Part shown: positions 18,409-28,394 of the stretch, in pieces
How positions within the stretch are numbered: the stretch's first letter is position 1
Layout of the letters: every line of letters starts with the position of its first letter
Origin: Diplonema japonicum
Lineage: Eukaryota; Euglenozoa; Diplonemea; Diplonemida; Diplonemidae
Direction: 5' to 3'
DNA length: 64,000 nucleotides
Assembly: GCA_964019335.1 (NCBI GenBank)
Contig: OZ025653.1
Location: forward strand, 790,057-854,056
Translations under genes and position numbers: made by a program
The notes under the pieces: generated by a model
Database searches by the model: none
What the model was told of the DNA's origin: nothing
Seen by the model: the letters and a program-made list of their open reading frames with translations, nothing else

Positions 18409-20631
18409 TCACCTGCAGATCGTGGTAGAGAGCAAAGATAGGGGGCAGTAAATGGTTAAGAACAGTATTTGGAAAAATACTAGATACCAGGCAATAGGAA
18501 AGTGTGTGCTTGCCGAGGAATAACAAGAAGTGGTGTAGGGTGGGTTGCGGTACGTTTTCAAGAAAGATGAAAAAGTGCGGTACCGCCACCAAAGAGGCTG
18601 GCAGTGCGGCAGTGGGGGTTCGTGACGCGCTGTCCACGCCAAGTAGGCAACAGGTTGGTATCGACAACGATAGTAGATCTTCTCCAGCCATGAGATGCAT
18701 GGTGACATCCTTGTGCCTGTGCCTGAGCAAGTACCTGTCAGCCCAGTGCGCGCATCTTCTAAGCTACGTAGTAGAGCTTCTTTGTCGGGACATGTCCAGC
18801 CTATACAGATGGTCACAGAGAGAGAGGCATTATATGCCTTTTCAGCTTGTGTCACACGGTCGTATTTCCACTGCGGAATAACGCAATAGCTACCCGCAGG
18901 ACAGTCGGCCGTCACCTTGCATTCCAACTCATGGTCGCTTGTGTACTCAGAGAGGCAAGGATAGCCACAGTGCAGCTGATGCATCAAGTAGCTACAGACA
19001 GGCTCCACGTCAGGGGCGTATCCTTCGTAAGAAACGTTCAAAGCGTCAACCCTGCAGAGGCAAACGGAGTCTTCACGACATTCGCCACCGTCTCCCTCAT
19101 AGAACACCAGGCTTCCAAACCTGTTTGGGGGGTTAAATGTACAGCCCTTTCTGAACTGGGCTCCTGCAAAGGAAATATTCGGAGTGGGCTTGTCTGTGTA
19201 GGAGTACCAAGGACCAGCGAGGACAGGGGCACTGTACAGCCAGGTCCCTTCCGTGCTGCTCGCGTACAGTCGCCACGTACTGCCGATGAGCACGATGTAT
19301 GGTGTGTTTGCCACATGCCGGAAGAGAGTGTAACTCTGCTTTTTATATACGCCTTTTATCATGTCTGTCACTGAGTCCACTACACGCAGGTCGAGTCGTA
19401 TGTAGCTGTCCACGGGGGCTGTTTGCTCAGGGTGCACCACAGAGGCATGGACGTCGGACAAGCGCAGCGTGCGGGCACCTGTTTCACAGTCACCAGCTGA
19501 CTCTATCTCGTGAAGACCATTCGATACACAGGTTCCTGCCATGATCTTGACGTACCCAACAGAGGGATACCTGCAGTTGAATAGGTCTGTGAGACCCTCC
19601 GAGGCCACGCGGTACTGTTGTGACGTAAGCTCAGACAGATGTGAGCAGCAGCCTCGCTTTCTTTGCAGCATCAGTCCACAAGGTGCTTGAATGCCCGACA
19701 TCTCACTGGAGTTCCACGTCAGCTTAGCCTCGAAGACTCCGACGTATGAGGTTGTGAAAGATTCCGTAGCCGAGTATATGGCGGTCGATGTGGCAGTGAC
19801 CTGTACTGGTGGCTGGGAGGGGGGGTCGCTAGCTATGAAGGGGGAACAGATAGTGCGCCCTTGGTTGATATAGAACTCGCACCCCGTTGTGCATGCCGTG
19901 TGGCAGTTGTACGGGACATCTATCTCGAGTTTGCAGTTCTCATCGCACCCGTCGCCTGGTGACAGGTTGCCGTCGTCGCACTCTTCAGTGGTGGCCTTCT
20001 TGGCATCGCCGCACACAGGGCCCGTGCACGTGGTGAGGGATCCGATTGTCATGCACTTGTAATCAGGTTCAACGATGCACTGCGCGGAGCAGCCGTCACC
20101 TGAGGCGATATTGAAATCATCACACTCTTCTGTGATGTGTTTGTTGCCGTCACCACAGCCGTTCAGAACGCAGGTCGAGATAAGAGTAGCAGGCGTGAGA
20201 TGCGGCACGCCGTTGATGACGGCGGGGTAGCACAGCCACCCTGGCTCTACTGTGCATGTGTCCGAGCAGCCGTCGTTGTTGGTGGGGTTGCCGTCGTCGC
20301 ACTCCTCTCCTTCTGCGACGCCCAGTTCGTTGTCCCCGCACACGTTGATCTGCAAGGTGGGTGTCACTTGGAAGGGTGCTGCGTTCATTGTCATTGGTGC
20401 CAACAGGGGTGGAAAGACAGGCGGCCACATGGGTACTGTTTGCATCAGCTTCCTCCCACTAGTTTGAGCTGTGTCCCCCTTGTCCCAGGTCGGTTTGCGT
20501 TCCTTGTCTCCTTTCCATATCTCCTCATCGATAATCTCACACTGCCCCCCTTGACACAAAGCACTCCTGCTGAGATATGAATCATCGATGCAAATAAAGC
20601 CTACAGCAGCCACCACGACATGTACGTGCAT
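18409..20631 (-). CDS. Secreted DUF4215 (Myxococcus-type Cys repeat) protein
   Basis: Open frame of 740 aa; the ATG at 20631 follows CACGCACACAG. The N-terminus MHVHVVVAAVGFICIDD is a probable signal peptide. Residues about 95-245 hold three copies of the DUF4215 pattern: CGD..., EECDDGN, GDGCS..C and a following EPGWLC-like end. Two further Cys-rich stretches follow (GCCSHLSEL, and CSYLMHQLHCGYPC to CPAGSYCVIPQW). DUF4215 modules occur in extracellular proteins of myxobacteria and many protists, so an extracellular or surface role is likely. The last ~100 residues are doubtful: the frame reaches its TGA exactly across the trans-splice acceptor of the PPR gene, and the sequence there is atypical. 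An unrecognised intron or an earlier stop is likely. Confidence 0.72.
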   Translation of the reverse strand: MHVHVVVAAVGFICIDDSYLSRSALCQGGQCEIIDEEIWKGDKERKPTWDKGDTAQTSGRKLMQTVPMWPPVFPPLLAPMTMNAAPFQVTPTLQINVCGDNELGVAEGEECDDGNPTNNDGCSDTCTVEPGWLCYPAVINGVPHLTPATLISTCVLNGCGDGNKHITEECDDFNIASGDGCSAQCIVEPDYKCMTIGSLTTCTGPVCGDAKKATTEECDDGNLSPGDGCDENCKLEIDVPYNCHTACTTGCEFYINQGRTICSPFIASDPPSQPPVQVTATSTAIYSATESFTTSYVGVFEAKLTWNSSEMSGIQAPCGLMLQRKRGCCSHLSELTSQQYRVASEGLTDLFNCRYPSVGYVKIMAGTCVSNGLHEIESAGDCETGARTLRLSDVHASVVHPEQTAPVDSYIRLDLRVVDSVTDMIKGVYKKQSYTLFRHVANTPYIVLIGSTWRLYASSTEGTWLYSAPVLAGPWYSYTDKPTPNISFAGAQFRKGCTFNPPNRFGSLVFYEGDGGECREDSVCLCRVDALNVSYEGYAPDVEPVCSYLMHQLHCGYPCLSEYTSDHELECKVTADCPAGSYCVIPQWKYDRVTQAEKAYNASLSVTICIGWTCPDKEALLRSLEDARTGLTGTCSGTGTRMSPCISWLEKIYYRCRYQPVAYLAWTARHEPPLPHCQPLWWRYRTFSSFLKTYRNPPYTTSCYSSASTHFPIAWYLVFFQILFLTIYCPLSLLSTTICR

Positions 20632-21327
20632 CCTGTGTGCGTGCTGACCGTGGCAGGAAAAGGGAGGATGACATGCAAATTTGTTAACGGAAATGAAAAG
20701 GGGAGTGGGGGGACATATGTGGGATAAAAGAGGGTGCTTCTTCTTATCGCTGTTGTTTTGTTTTGTTTCTCTCTCTTTCTCTCCTTTTGTTTTTCTTTTG
20801 CTTCACTTTTTCGGGGTTTTTTTTTTTTACTCGCCACTTTTTTGCAATCCCCCCCCCCCCCCATTTTCATCTCGAAGAAGGTAGCTGCATACAAGTGGAG
20901 CGAGTAGTTTTACCCGCATTTTATTTCTTTTTTGTTTCTCTTCTCTTTTTCCCGGCATTTTTTCTCCTTCTTGTTGATGAACATAGAAACAGGAGGGCCA
21001 TCCGCAGTCCAGTGGCATATGTGGTTGGCAATATAAAAAAAGGGGGGAGGGGGAGGGGGAAAGGAGAAATCGGAAGGGAAAAAAAGAAGCCACACCAGAG
21101 CAGGTGAGAAGAGGGTACTCACCACTGGGATCGAATAGAGAACTGATAATGCCTTAGCCTGAAGATGAGTCCCTCCCTTTTCTAGCGGTCCTGGGGTTCA
21201 AAAAAGACGGGGAAGAGAAGGGAGATGCTTGTGTATGGCTCGCTATTGATTAGCCCAGCCAGAGGGGGTAAGCTACATTTTTTTTTCTTCCTTTCTTTTT
21301 ATTTTTAGTTTTCTTCCTTTATTTATT

Positions 21328-21362
<35 letters not shown>

Positions 21363-21687
21363 AATTGACACAGCTACAAAAAAAAAATACTGTAAAAACA
21401 AGAAAAAACTAATCCGGACAGACAACCTCCTTCCGAGAAAGAAGTTTTTCTTTTCCTTAAGGACTCGTAAGTCTGGAGCCGCACGGATTGACCCTTTTGG
21501 TAACATCAGCTTACTGTTGGAGGATTAACAGGGCCCAGACGTTAGTCTTGTCCTTTGGCATTTTCCCCTCCCCCCCCTTTTTTTTTACAGCAAAATACAT
21601 GACCCAAACAAAAAATGGGACGGAAGGCTCTCTCCCACCTGCCCATCCTTTCTTCCCTCAATGGCAGTTGCTCTCTTTCAACGAAAA

Positions 21688-21722
<35 letters not shown>

Positions 21723-23366
21723 ACATTTAAGGGTACCTGCGGTATGTGGCAGGACGCCTATAAATCGAAAAGTAAAAGACCAAACCCCGACACAGCTCCT
21801 CGAGGGGGAGGGGGGAGGGGATCTCTCGACAAATTATATAACGTGTGTGAACCCACTGTTGTTCCTATTTATATGTTGCAATCGCCATTCTTCTGCGCTG
21901 GTGGCCGATCTTCGTCTCTAATAATGTTGGTTGGCACTCTAGAGCTTCTGTAAGTTTTCCTGTCATAAGAAGAAAGGTGGTATTCACAGCGAAAAAATAA
22001 TTTAAAAAGGGGGAAAAAAAACACGGTTCACGGCGACCAATTTTCGCAACACTTGCAAGGGCGCAACACTTGCTTGGCTTCGAGCTCCTCGTCTTTTGTT
22101 GGAATGGTTAGCTTCTCTTTTATGTTCGCCACGCCATTTCATGACAAGCCCCAAAAGGCACACAAATGGTCGAGGTCATAGTAGTGCAGTATGGTCGGAA
22201 TTAAAGCTATAAGTTGAAAGCTGAAGGAAATGTTTTTTTTTTCCTTCTTTTATTACCGTGACAGGTGCTTCTCCAAACAATAAAAAATGGAAACGAGTTT
22301 GTTTCTATAGAAGGGAGGGTGGAGCCCTAAGTCCTTTTTTTTTTTTTGCCACCTCACTGCTTTGTCATGGGTCTTGGAAAGCGAAGAGTCAACGCAGGGC
22401 CGCAATAAGAATTTTTTTTCTGAAACTTTTTTTTTCTTCTTTTATTCTTTTTGGCACCCTCTCCTTTTTTTTTCCCCCCCCTCTTCTCTCCATCACGATA
22501 TCAAGAATAGTGTGGGGTATTTTTGGTTTTCTTTTTTTTTTTCTCCTTGCTCTCTGCTTTTTTTCTTCTTGGCCGCGTGTTGGCGTTAGCAACCGAAATA
22601 CCTTCTTGAAGAAAAAAAGAATTCACTATGATAGGAACGAAGTGGTTAGCAACGGCCCGCAAAGAAAGAAAGAAAGAAAGAAGAGGGTCAGAAAAAGGCG
22701 TAAGAAAAGTGCCACTGTCTAAGGATAGGTAACACCTGGCGAGTGAGTCAGGAAGGAACGAGAAACGGTGGGGGGAAAAGAAAGAAACAGTATTTTCGAA
22801 TGTTACTCTGTTTTTTTTTTATTATTATTCCTATTACATTTTATTCCTATTTTGTTCTTTCTTTTTCGACCCGGTGCCCTGTTGCACATTTTTAAACTCG
22901 TCATTTCCCTTAATGAAAGGGGCCTGAATGAGTGGTAATGTTGTAATAAGAGGATAGGATCGTTGGTATGACCTCTACGTTTTGATTCCCTCCCCTCCCT
23001 CCCCTGTGCCATCTTTCCTTCCCATCCAATAAGAATCAATGGAAGTATGTCACGATCTTATATCTGGTTAGATATCCTTAAAAGGGACAAAAGAATCTTT
23101 TTTTAAATTTTTTTGCAGTGCCCTCCTTTCCTCTTAAAAAAAACTGCCGTCGAGCTTACACCCCTCCCCTGCTCTGCCCTCCCTTTGAGAGCGAAACCTC
23201 GTGTATCTTTCGCGCAAGAAAAAAAAGAAGAAAAGAAAAGTGAAACATAAGTTCACAGTACTTTTTTTTCCCCCTTCTTCTTTAGAATAGAGCAACTGCA
23301 CCCACATTGTTCCCGCACGTGGCCTCGAGAGAGTGGAGACAATGAAAGAAAGGAGGAGAAGAGGGT

Positions 23367-23972
23367 GGGGGGGGTCATATTAGCCTTAAAAACGTCGATG
23401 AAGTCACTTTTTTCAGTTTGCCAAAAAAGGGGGTTCTATGTGTTTTCGGCCAGACAATCGGGTTCATAGGCCCAAAAAAAATAGGTTTTCGCGTAGTTTT
23501 AGCCACTTTTTGATGCTTTATTCTGGCCAGAATAAAGCATCAAAAAGTGGCTAAAACTACGCGAATCAGCAACCTTTAAAAAATTGCCCGCATGGGGTTC
23601 CGGGTGGACCTACTCTCACCCCTGTGCCCTATGGTTTTGAGAAAATTTCAATTTTTTTTTTCCATACACTCCAACACATGCCAAGAGCCGTGTATATTCC
23701 CCGCAACCACCCGTCGGGAAAGAAGAGATCATCTTCAAGGGAGAATGGGGTGGATCGTCCCCATATTCTCTACCAGGAGCCTTTTCTTGAACTAAACCGG
23801 AACCACATGCAAGCAAAAAAAAAGGTTTTTTTTTTGATTTCATAGTTTAAAGGCAAATAAAGTGCCAAACACCGGTACCCAGAATCCCGTTTTTCACCTT
23901 TTATTAGGCTGTTAGACACATTCTTTGGCAAAACTGAAAAAAGGTGACATTATCGACCACATATGACCCCCC
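23367..23972. mobile_element. ~600-bp TIR element with central palindrome
   Basis: The left end reads GGGGGGTCATATTAG and then GTCACTTTTTTCAGTTTGCC. The right end, reverse complemented, reads GGGGGGTCATATGTGG and then GTCACCTTTTTTCAGTTTTGCC. These imperfect inverted ends extend about 55 bp. A similar end is next to the hAT-like element at 4222. The perfect 78-bp palindrome lies inside. No open frame of note; probably a non-autonomous element. Confidence 0.6.
23488..23565. repeat. Perfect 78-bp palindrome
   Basis: Two 39-bp arms meet at TTCTGG/CCAGAA (23526/23527) with no spacer and no mismatch; each arm contains AGCCACTTTTTGATGC or its complement. It would form a perfect hairpin in DNA or RNA. 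Confidence 0.95.
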
Positions 23973-24133
23973 AGGGCTATGTTGGCAAAGGAAACGCGTT
24001 TCTTTTTTTTTTTTTTTTTTTGCAAATAAGGAAACGGAAACGTTTCCTTATTTTGGGGCCGTTTCCTTAAGTATCTGAAAAATAGGGAAACGGATATGGA
24101 AACGTTGCCCCCATTCTTGCCAACATAGCCCTG
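23972..24133. mobile_element. 162-bp hAT-type MITE
   Basis: Ends are CAGGGCTATGTTGGCAA and, inverted, TTGCCAACATAGCCCTG: a perfect 17-bp TIR. Just inside both ends are GGAAACG and CGTTTCC arrays as in the element at 3250-4226, whose ends differ mainly by one or two bases. It is a short non-autonomous relative of that element. Confidence 0.8.
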
Positions 24134-24673
24134 GAGTGGGGGGGGGGGGGGGGGGGGACAAAGGGAGATATGCGCCAATAGAAAGGAGGCGAAGGAAGGT
24201 TGTGGGCACAGTCCCGATCAGAATGAAGGGTGGGAGGAGAAAGAGAACCAACGCATCGCCACGAGGTAAAAAGAAAAGGAGAATAGGGAGGGGGAACTTC
24301 CAAAATAAAAAAAAGAAGAAGAAAAATTGATATACCGAAACCGAGAGTACATGGCAGGGGGAAGGAGGGGGATAAAGAAATGGGCAGAGGGGAAGTATAA
24401 AAATATAAATAAAATAAAAACTGATAAGAAACAACCCGTTGCTGCTGTTGGGGTGTAGCCTTCCCAAGCACCACTGCTACCTTGCCGCGTAAAATCTTCT
24501 ACGCGGGCCTCTCCTGCATCGTGGCCGGTGAGAGCAACTACGGCAATGCGGCCGTTAGCCGTAGAAGGACAAGCGCCGTGCCGCGCAAGACATGAGGACA
24601 AACGAAGAGGCAAACTCTAGCAAAATAAGAAAAGCAAAAACAAAAACCGGGCGAGGTTGAACCTGAGCAAGCT

Positions 24674-25369
24674 CTAGCCAGGCGCGTCGCCCATGAAGAT
24701 GTCTTCGTCTTCGGCGCTACCTTCGTCCCCCTCTCCCTCTCCCTCTCCCTCTCCCTCCCCTTCGTCATCTGTGTCCATGTCCTCATCGTCCGTACCCTGC
24801 TGTGTGGTGTTATGTGAATAAATGTCATCGCACACCTCTTCTATCAGTTTTTCAGCCATCAACACATATTTCTGGCTTTGCCCCACGATGGGCCCGTACT
24901 GCATGCTGATCTGGTGGATGTACTTGCAAAACTCATCCAAACCAACATGCAAGTCAAAGTCAAGCAGCACCAGGAAGCGCAACTCCAAGTAGTTCAGCTC
25001 CGAAAGTCGTATCCCCGCAACACTGCTGTAGTACTTATTACTATAATAGCAGTCATCACGCATTTTCGCAGACACCACGACGGCAGTGGCAAGCAGACGG
25101 TGCACGTTGAAGGAGGTGAGGTACAGGCCAGGGTGCCTGTTTATGAGACGGTCTATTAGGATCACTGATATTACGTAGCATTCATCAGATGTAAAGAAAT
25201 ATTTATCTAACCTTGCAAAATATTTTTTAATCGAAATCACAGGCGCCTGGTACGCCTCAAACACCGAGACCCCCGTCCCTCTGCTTGAGGGCAGTGCCTG
25301 GTCGTTCCGACTCGTGAACTCAGTCAGCATTGTGGACAGCACGTCCAGCATGTTCCCATCTCCAGGCAT
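24674..25369 (-). CDS. PHO80/P-U-type cyclin
   Basis: Single exon, 231 aa. The ATG at 25369 lies a few dozen bases after CCGCATCACAG. The cyclin box spans about residues 40-165 and has the PHO80-like core: ISIKKYFARLDKYFFTSDECYVISVILIDRLI, the NVHRLLATAVVVSAKMRDDCYYSNKYYSSVAGI motif with the NKYY signature, and LNYLELRFLVLLDFDL. Cyclins of this type (CYC2-like in kinetoplastids) pair with CDC2-related kinases to drive cell-cycle transitions or phosphate signalling. The tail (about residues 190-231) is extremely acidic, with a GE repeat coded by a CCCTCT-type microsatellite; its length may vary between alleles. Confidence 0.88.
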   Translation of the reverse strand: MPGDGNMLDVLSTMLTEFTSRNDQALPSSRGTGVSVFEAYQAPVISIKKYFARLDKYFFTSDECYVISVILIDRLINRHPGLYLTSFNVHRLLATAVVVSAKMRDDCYYSNKYYSSVAGIRLSELNYLELRFLVLLDFDLHVGLDEFCKYIHQISMQYGPIVGQSQKYVLMAEKLIEEVCDDIYSHNTTQQGTDDEDMDTDDEGEGEGEGEGEGDEGSAEDEDIFMGDAPG

Positions 25370-25466
25370 GTTCCTTCCCCCCCACCCCTCCTACCTACCT
25401 GTGATGCGGTATGCAGCTGCTATGAAGGTAGACAAACATTTATTTGGTGTAAATGAACATAACGCA

Positions 25467-28394
25467 CTATGTGCCTTCACTCTCTTCAGATTCTTTCTCT
25501 GGCTTTGCTTCGCTGAAGCCGTCTGTCAGCCGCAACTGCTTCTTTAGCAGAGGGAGTACCCAGTTCTGCCAGAACCTCTGGACCCTCAGGTGAACAGGAA
25601 GGTAAGGGGCAGGGTTCTTGAATGAGGCCACAGCACACACTGCCTGGACGAATTGGTGATAAAGCATTTCAGGTGACGAGTAGGACGGGTCGTCCTCAGC
25701 AACGAACTGCATGAACACTTGCTGCAGCGCGTGATAAGTGCAGACCTCGTCCGTCACCTTGCAGTCCAACATGAACTTCATGAACTCCTTCTGCGACAGC
25801 GTAGCAGAGTGGTCAGTCATCTCCATCGAGGCATAGTGTTTGAACACCTTAACGAAGTCTTGCTGACGCCGCTCCAGCATCTGCCGCACCAGGGGGTCGT
25901 CCAACTGCTTCTTGAATACAGCAACGTCACAGTAGTTGGCTTCGGGGATGACCCACTTCTCCAGAAGGAGTACCAACTGCTCTACCGGCGATTGCACGCG
26001 GTGCTTGAACCTGTGGTGGGCTATGTGGATAAGCGCTGCCACAAACTCCCGTGGAGAAAGGTTGTTCTTCCCGACAGTTTCGCTGTCACATGCACTGAAA
26101 ACAAGCTTGAAGTGTGTCCGGTCAAATAAATTCTTAAGGGGCAGGCCGCAATCCTTCACCAGCTTCCACAGCTCGTTGTACGACACGTTGGCATTCATGG
26201 ACTTCGTGTCGTTGATACCATAGTACTTGAATATCTTGCGCAGGTGCTTGTAGTACTTGTGCACGGCGGTCTTCATATCTGGGAAGTCTGTCTCAGGCAC
26301 TACATCTTTAACCATTTGATGGTCAAGTTCGTACGCAGGCAAGTCTCGGATCTCGGACTTAGTGAGGGTCATGCACTTCTCGAGGACTCTGTGAGATTCG
26401 ACGTAACCAGCAATCATATGTGAGGTTGTGATGTAGCTGAATTGATGCAAATTGCAGCAGTGCGTGTAGATGTTCTTGAAGTGCTTCGTAAGATCTGCTG
26501 GTGTCATCAGGATGTATTCCCGCACAATGTCAGAGGCTTCCGGGTCGCTGGACTTCTCCCAAGAATGAGGTGTTGCTTCGGGGTTCTCTGGCACTAGGCC
26601 CTTGAAGGCGTGTCCTGCGGTCTTGAAGGCGGGTCGCAGAAACCTGCTGTGCATAACCACTGCCAACATGTTGTGTTTGAAGCTGTTGCTATCGACGATC
26701 TCATGCGGTAGGATGACTGTCGGTAGGTCTAGCTTCTGAAGCATGTCGCATATAATTTCCCCTTTCTTCGATACAAGCACAGAGTCCAAGACACTTTGCA
26801 CAGCTTCGGAGGGAACGTCGTGGGGAGACATAGTTCCGCACACGCATGCCCACACATGCGCTGTGTTGACAGAGCCCTCAAATGCCACCAGTGGGGTAAT
26901 GGTGTCATTGAAACACTTGTGTTGCGAGGCCATTAGGTTGATCCAGTTCAGCAGATCCTCTGGATCGCCCGTCGTGTTCACCATTTTGAACGACTTGGTG
27001 CCATCCTTGAAAGGTTTGTAAAACTTTTTCCACACTGTCTCGAGCCTCTTTGTCTCGAACTGTTGCAACTTCAACGCCTCCACGATGTGCACCGACTGCC
27101 TTGCCAAGTTGCAGTATTTAGTTTCCAAGTCCTTTTTCTGTTTCTGTTTTGCTTCTTGCAAGTCCTGTAAAGCAACTTCTAAACCTGTGCACGCGTCCTG
27201 AGATTGTTTCAGCTGTTCACAGACTTCTTTATTCTTCTCACGTAGTGCTCTGATTTGCTGCTCCGCTTGCTTCAAACTTTCTCGCAAGATATGGATCTCT
27301 TTGTTTTTTTCTTGCTTCACTTCCTTCACCAGCTCATCAACCCTCCGCTGACTAATTTCGAGTGCTTTTTTTTGCTGACTTAAATCGCGTATTTGGCTAT
27401 GCATCTCCTCCGTAGCCACTCGTTCCCTTCTTACATCCTTCCAGGCATTGAACAGAGACTTTTTGTACAGCGCCTGCCACACAGCTATGATTCTATTGAG
27501 CGCCATGCACAGCTTTTCACGTTCCTTAGTTTGTGTTTCGAAGGTCTTCTGAGCATGGCCCAGCCTTTTCGAAGCATCTCGCAGCGATTGGAAATACGTC
27601 TTCCCACTGAATGACATGATGAGCTCCTTGACAACCAAGTTGGAGTCACCCGTGTGAACAAGGAGAGGTGCAGACAGACCCTCAAACACGTCCCGTAGGA
27701 ACAGACCCTGGCATACGACACGTAGTGCAGGCATTGCAAGTTTCCCATAGGAAGGGTAGAGCATGGTGACTAGCAGAGCCACTTGGTACAAAATCGTGCA
27801 ACCCACCGCAATCATTGGCGTGTTGGGAGTTAGCAGGGCTGCCGTTTGTTCAAGACCTGTAGTGAACACAGGCAGTAGCCTGTCGCAAAGGGCCTGTGGC
27901 TGCTGATCGACGTTGTACCTGTTGACCCACTTGCCGACCCGGATTAGCTTCGCATCGAGCGACTCCTCCGTCTGCAGGTTGGCGATGGTCACCTCAAGGG
28001 CGTCGGAGAGCTTGTCGAACCCGTTGTTCACTTCCACGTTGTTGCTAGTGTATGGCGGGACCCTCGCCTCCTCGGGAAGGGTTCCATCAAGGCTCAGGGG
28101 GGGTCTTGGCGAGTCCATGCCACTGAGATCCCGAAGCGGTTTCAACGGTACGCCACTAACCCTGCGAAGGACGCTCACACCTGCTGTTGCCGGCCGTACC
28201 ACATGAAGCCCCTGCGACAGCTTGAAGGCCTCATCTGTTTTTGCAGCGAACCCATAAGTCATGTTGAGTGTCTTCGAGGTTTTCTTCTGCACTTTCTTCA
28301 GGGGTTGCTTCACACCCCAAACAGATGCCAGCTTCGACTTCCCAGCCTCACCATTGCTGCTGCTGGTCAAATTCAGCATGTGTCTAGTTTCCAT
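25467..28394 (-). CDS. CH-like, coiled-coil protein, probable cilium component
   Basis: Single exon, 975 aa. The ATG at 28394 (METRHMLNLT) is two bases after a textbook acceptor ATCCACACAG. The first ~100 residues are Ser/Pro-rich. Residues about 140-300 are helical and resemble a repeat-type (armadillo-like) scaffold. Residues about 300-440 form a long coiled coil. Residues about 470-620 include DPEDLLNWINLMASQH and a hydrophobic helix pattern like a calponin-homology domain. The C-terminal third has EF-hand-like helix pairs (YYKHLRKIFKYYGIND, NLSPREFVAALIHIAHHRF, TLSQKEFMKFMLDCKV) but no good calcium loops. This layout occurs in axonemal and basal-body proteins of protists; the ciliary role is inference. 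Confidence 0.75.
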   Translation of the reverse strand: METRHMLNLTSSSNGEAGKSKLASVWGVKQPLKKVQKKTSKTLNMTYGFAAKTDEAFKLSQGLHVVRPATAGVSVLRRVSGVPLKPLRDLSGMDSPRPPLSLDGTLPEEARVPPYTSNNVEVNNGFDKLSDALEVTIANLQTEESLDAKLIRVGKWVNRYNVDQQPQALCDRLLPVFTTGLEQTAALLTPNTPMIAVGCTILYQVALLVTMLYPSYGKLAMPALRVVCQGLFLRDVFEGLSAPLLVHTGDSNLVVKELIMSFSGKTYFQSLRDASKRLGHAQKTFETQTKEREKLCMALNRIIAVWQALYKKSLFNAWKDVRRERVATEEMHSQIRDLSQQKKALEISQRRVDELVKEVKQEKNKEIHILRESLKQAEQQIRALREKNKEVCEQLKQSQDACTGLEVALQDLQEAKQKQKKDLETKYCNLARQSVHIVEALKLQQFETKRLETVWKKFYKPFKDGTKSFKMVNTTGDPEDLLNWINLMASQHKCFNDTITPLVAFEGSVNTAHVWACVCGTMSPHDVPSEAVQSVLDSVLVSKKGEIICDMLQKLDLPTVILPHEIVDSNSFKHNMLAVVMHSRFLRPAFKTAGHAFKGLVPENPEATPHSWEKSSDPEASDIVREYILMTPADLTKHFKNIYTHCCNLHQFSYITTSHMIAGYVESHRVLEKCMTLTKSEIRDLPAYELDHQMVKDVVPETDFPDMKTAVHKYYKHLRKIFKYYGINDTKSMNANVSYNELWKLVKDCGLPLKNLFDRTHFKLVFSACDSETVGKNNLSPREFVAALIHIAHHRFKHRVQSPVEQLVLLLEKWVIPEANYCDVAVFKKQLDDPLVRQMLERRQQDFVKVFKHYASMEMTDHSATLSQKEFMKFMLDCKVTDEVCTYHALQQVFMQFVAEDDPSYSSPEMLYHQFVQAVCAVASFKNPAPYLPVHLRVQRFWQNWVLPLLKKQLRLTDGFSEAKPEKESEESEGT

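Larger units (their letters stand above)
20632..24673. other. 4-kb spacer with homopolymers and small elements
   Basis: No credible gene on either strand. Long T and A tracts (21331-21360, 21690-21719, 22340s, 22420s) and poly-C/poly-G runs dominate. Elements at 23367-23972 and 23972-24133 are listed separately. Frames reported by eye in this stretch are low-complexity Lys/Phe/Pro-rich products of the tracts. It should contain the 3' untranslated region of the cyclin gene at the right and the promoterless spacer of the array. Confidence 0.6.

Noticed and set aside
20632-24600. Lys-, Phe- and Pro-rich frames in the 4-kb spacer
   Set aside because: Generated by homopolymer and poly-pyrimidine tracts; no start context, no domain.
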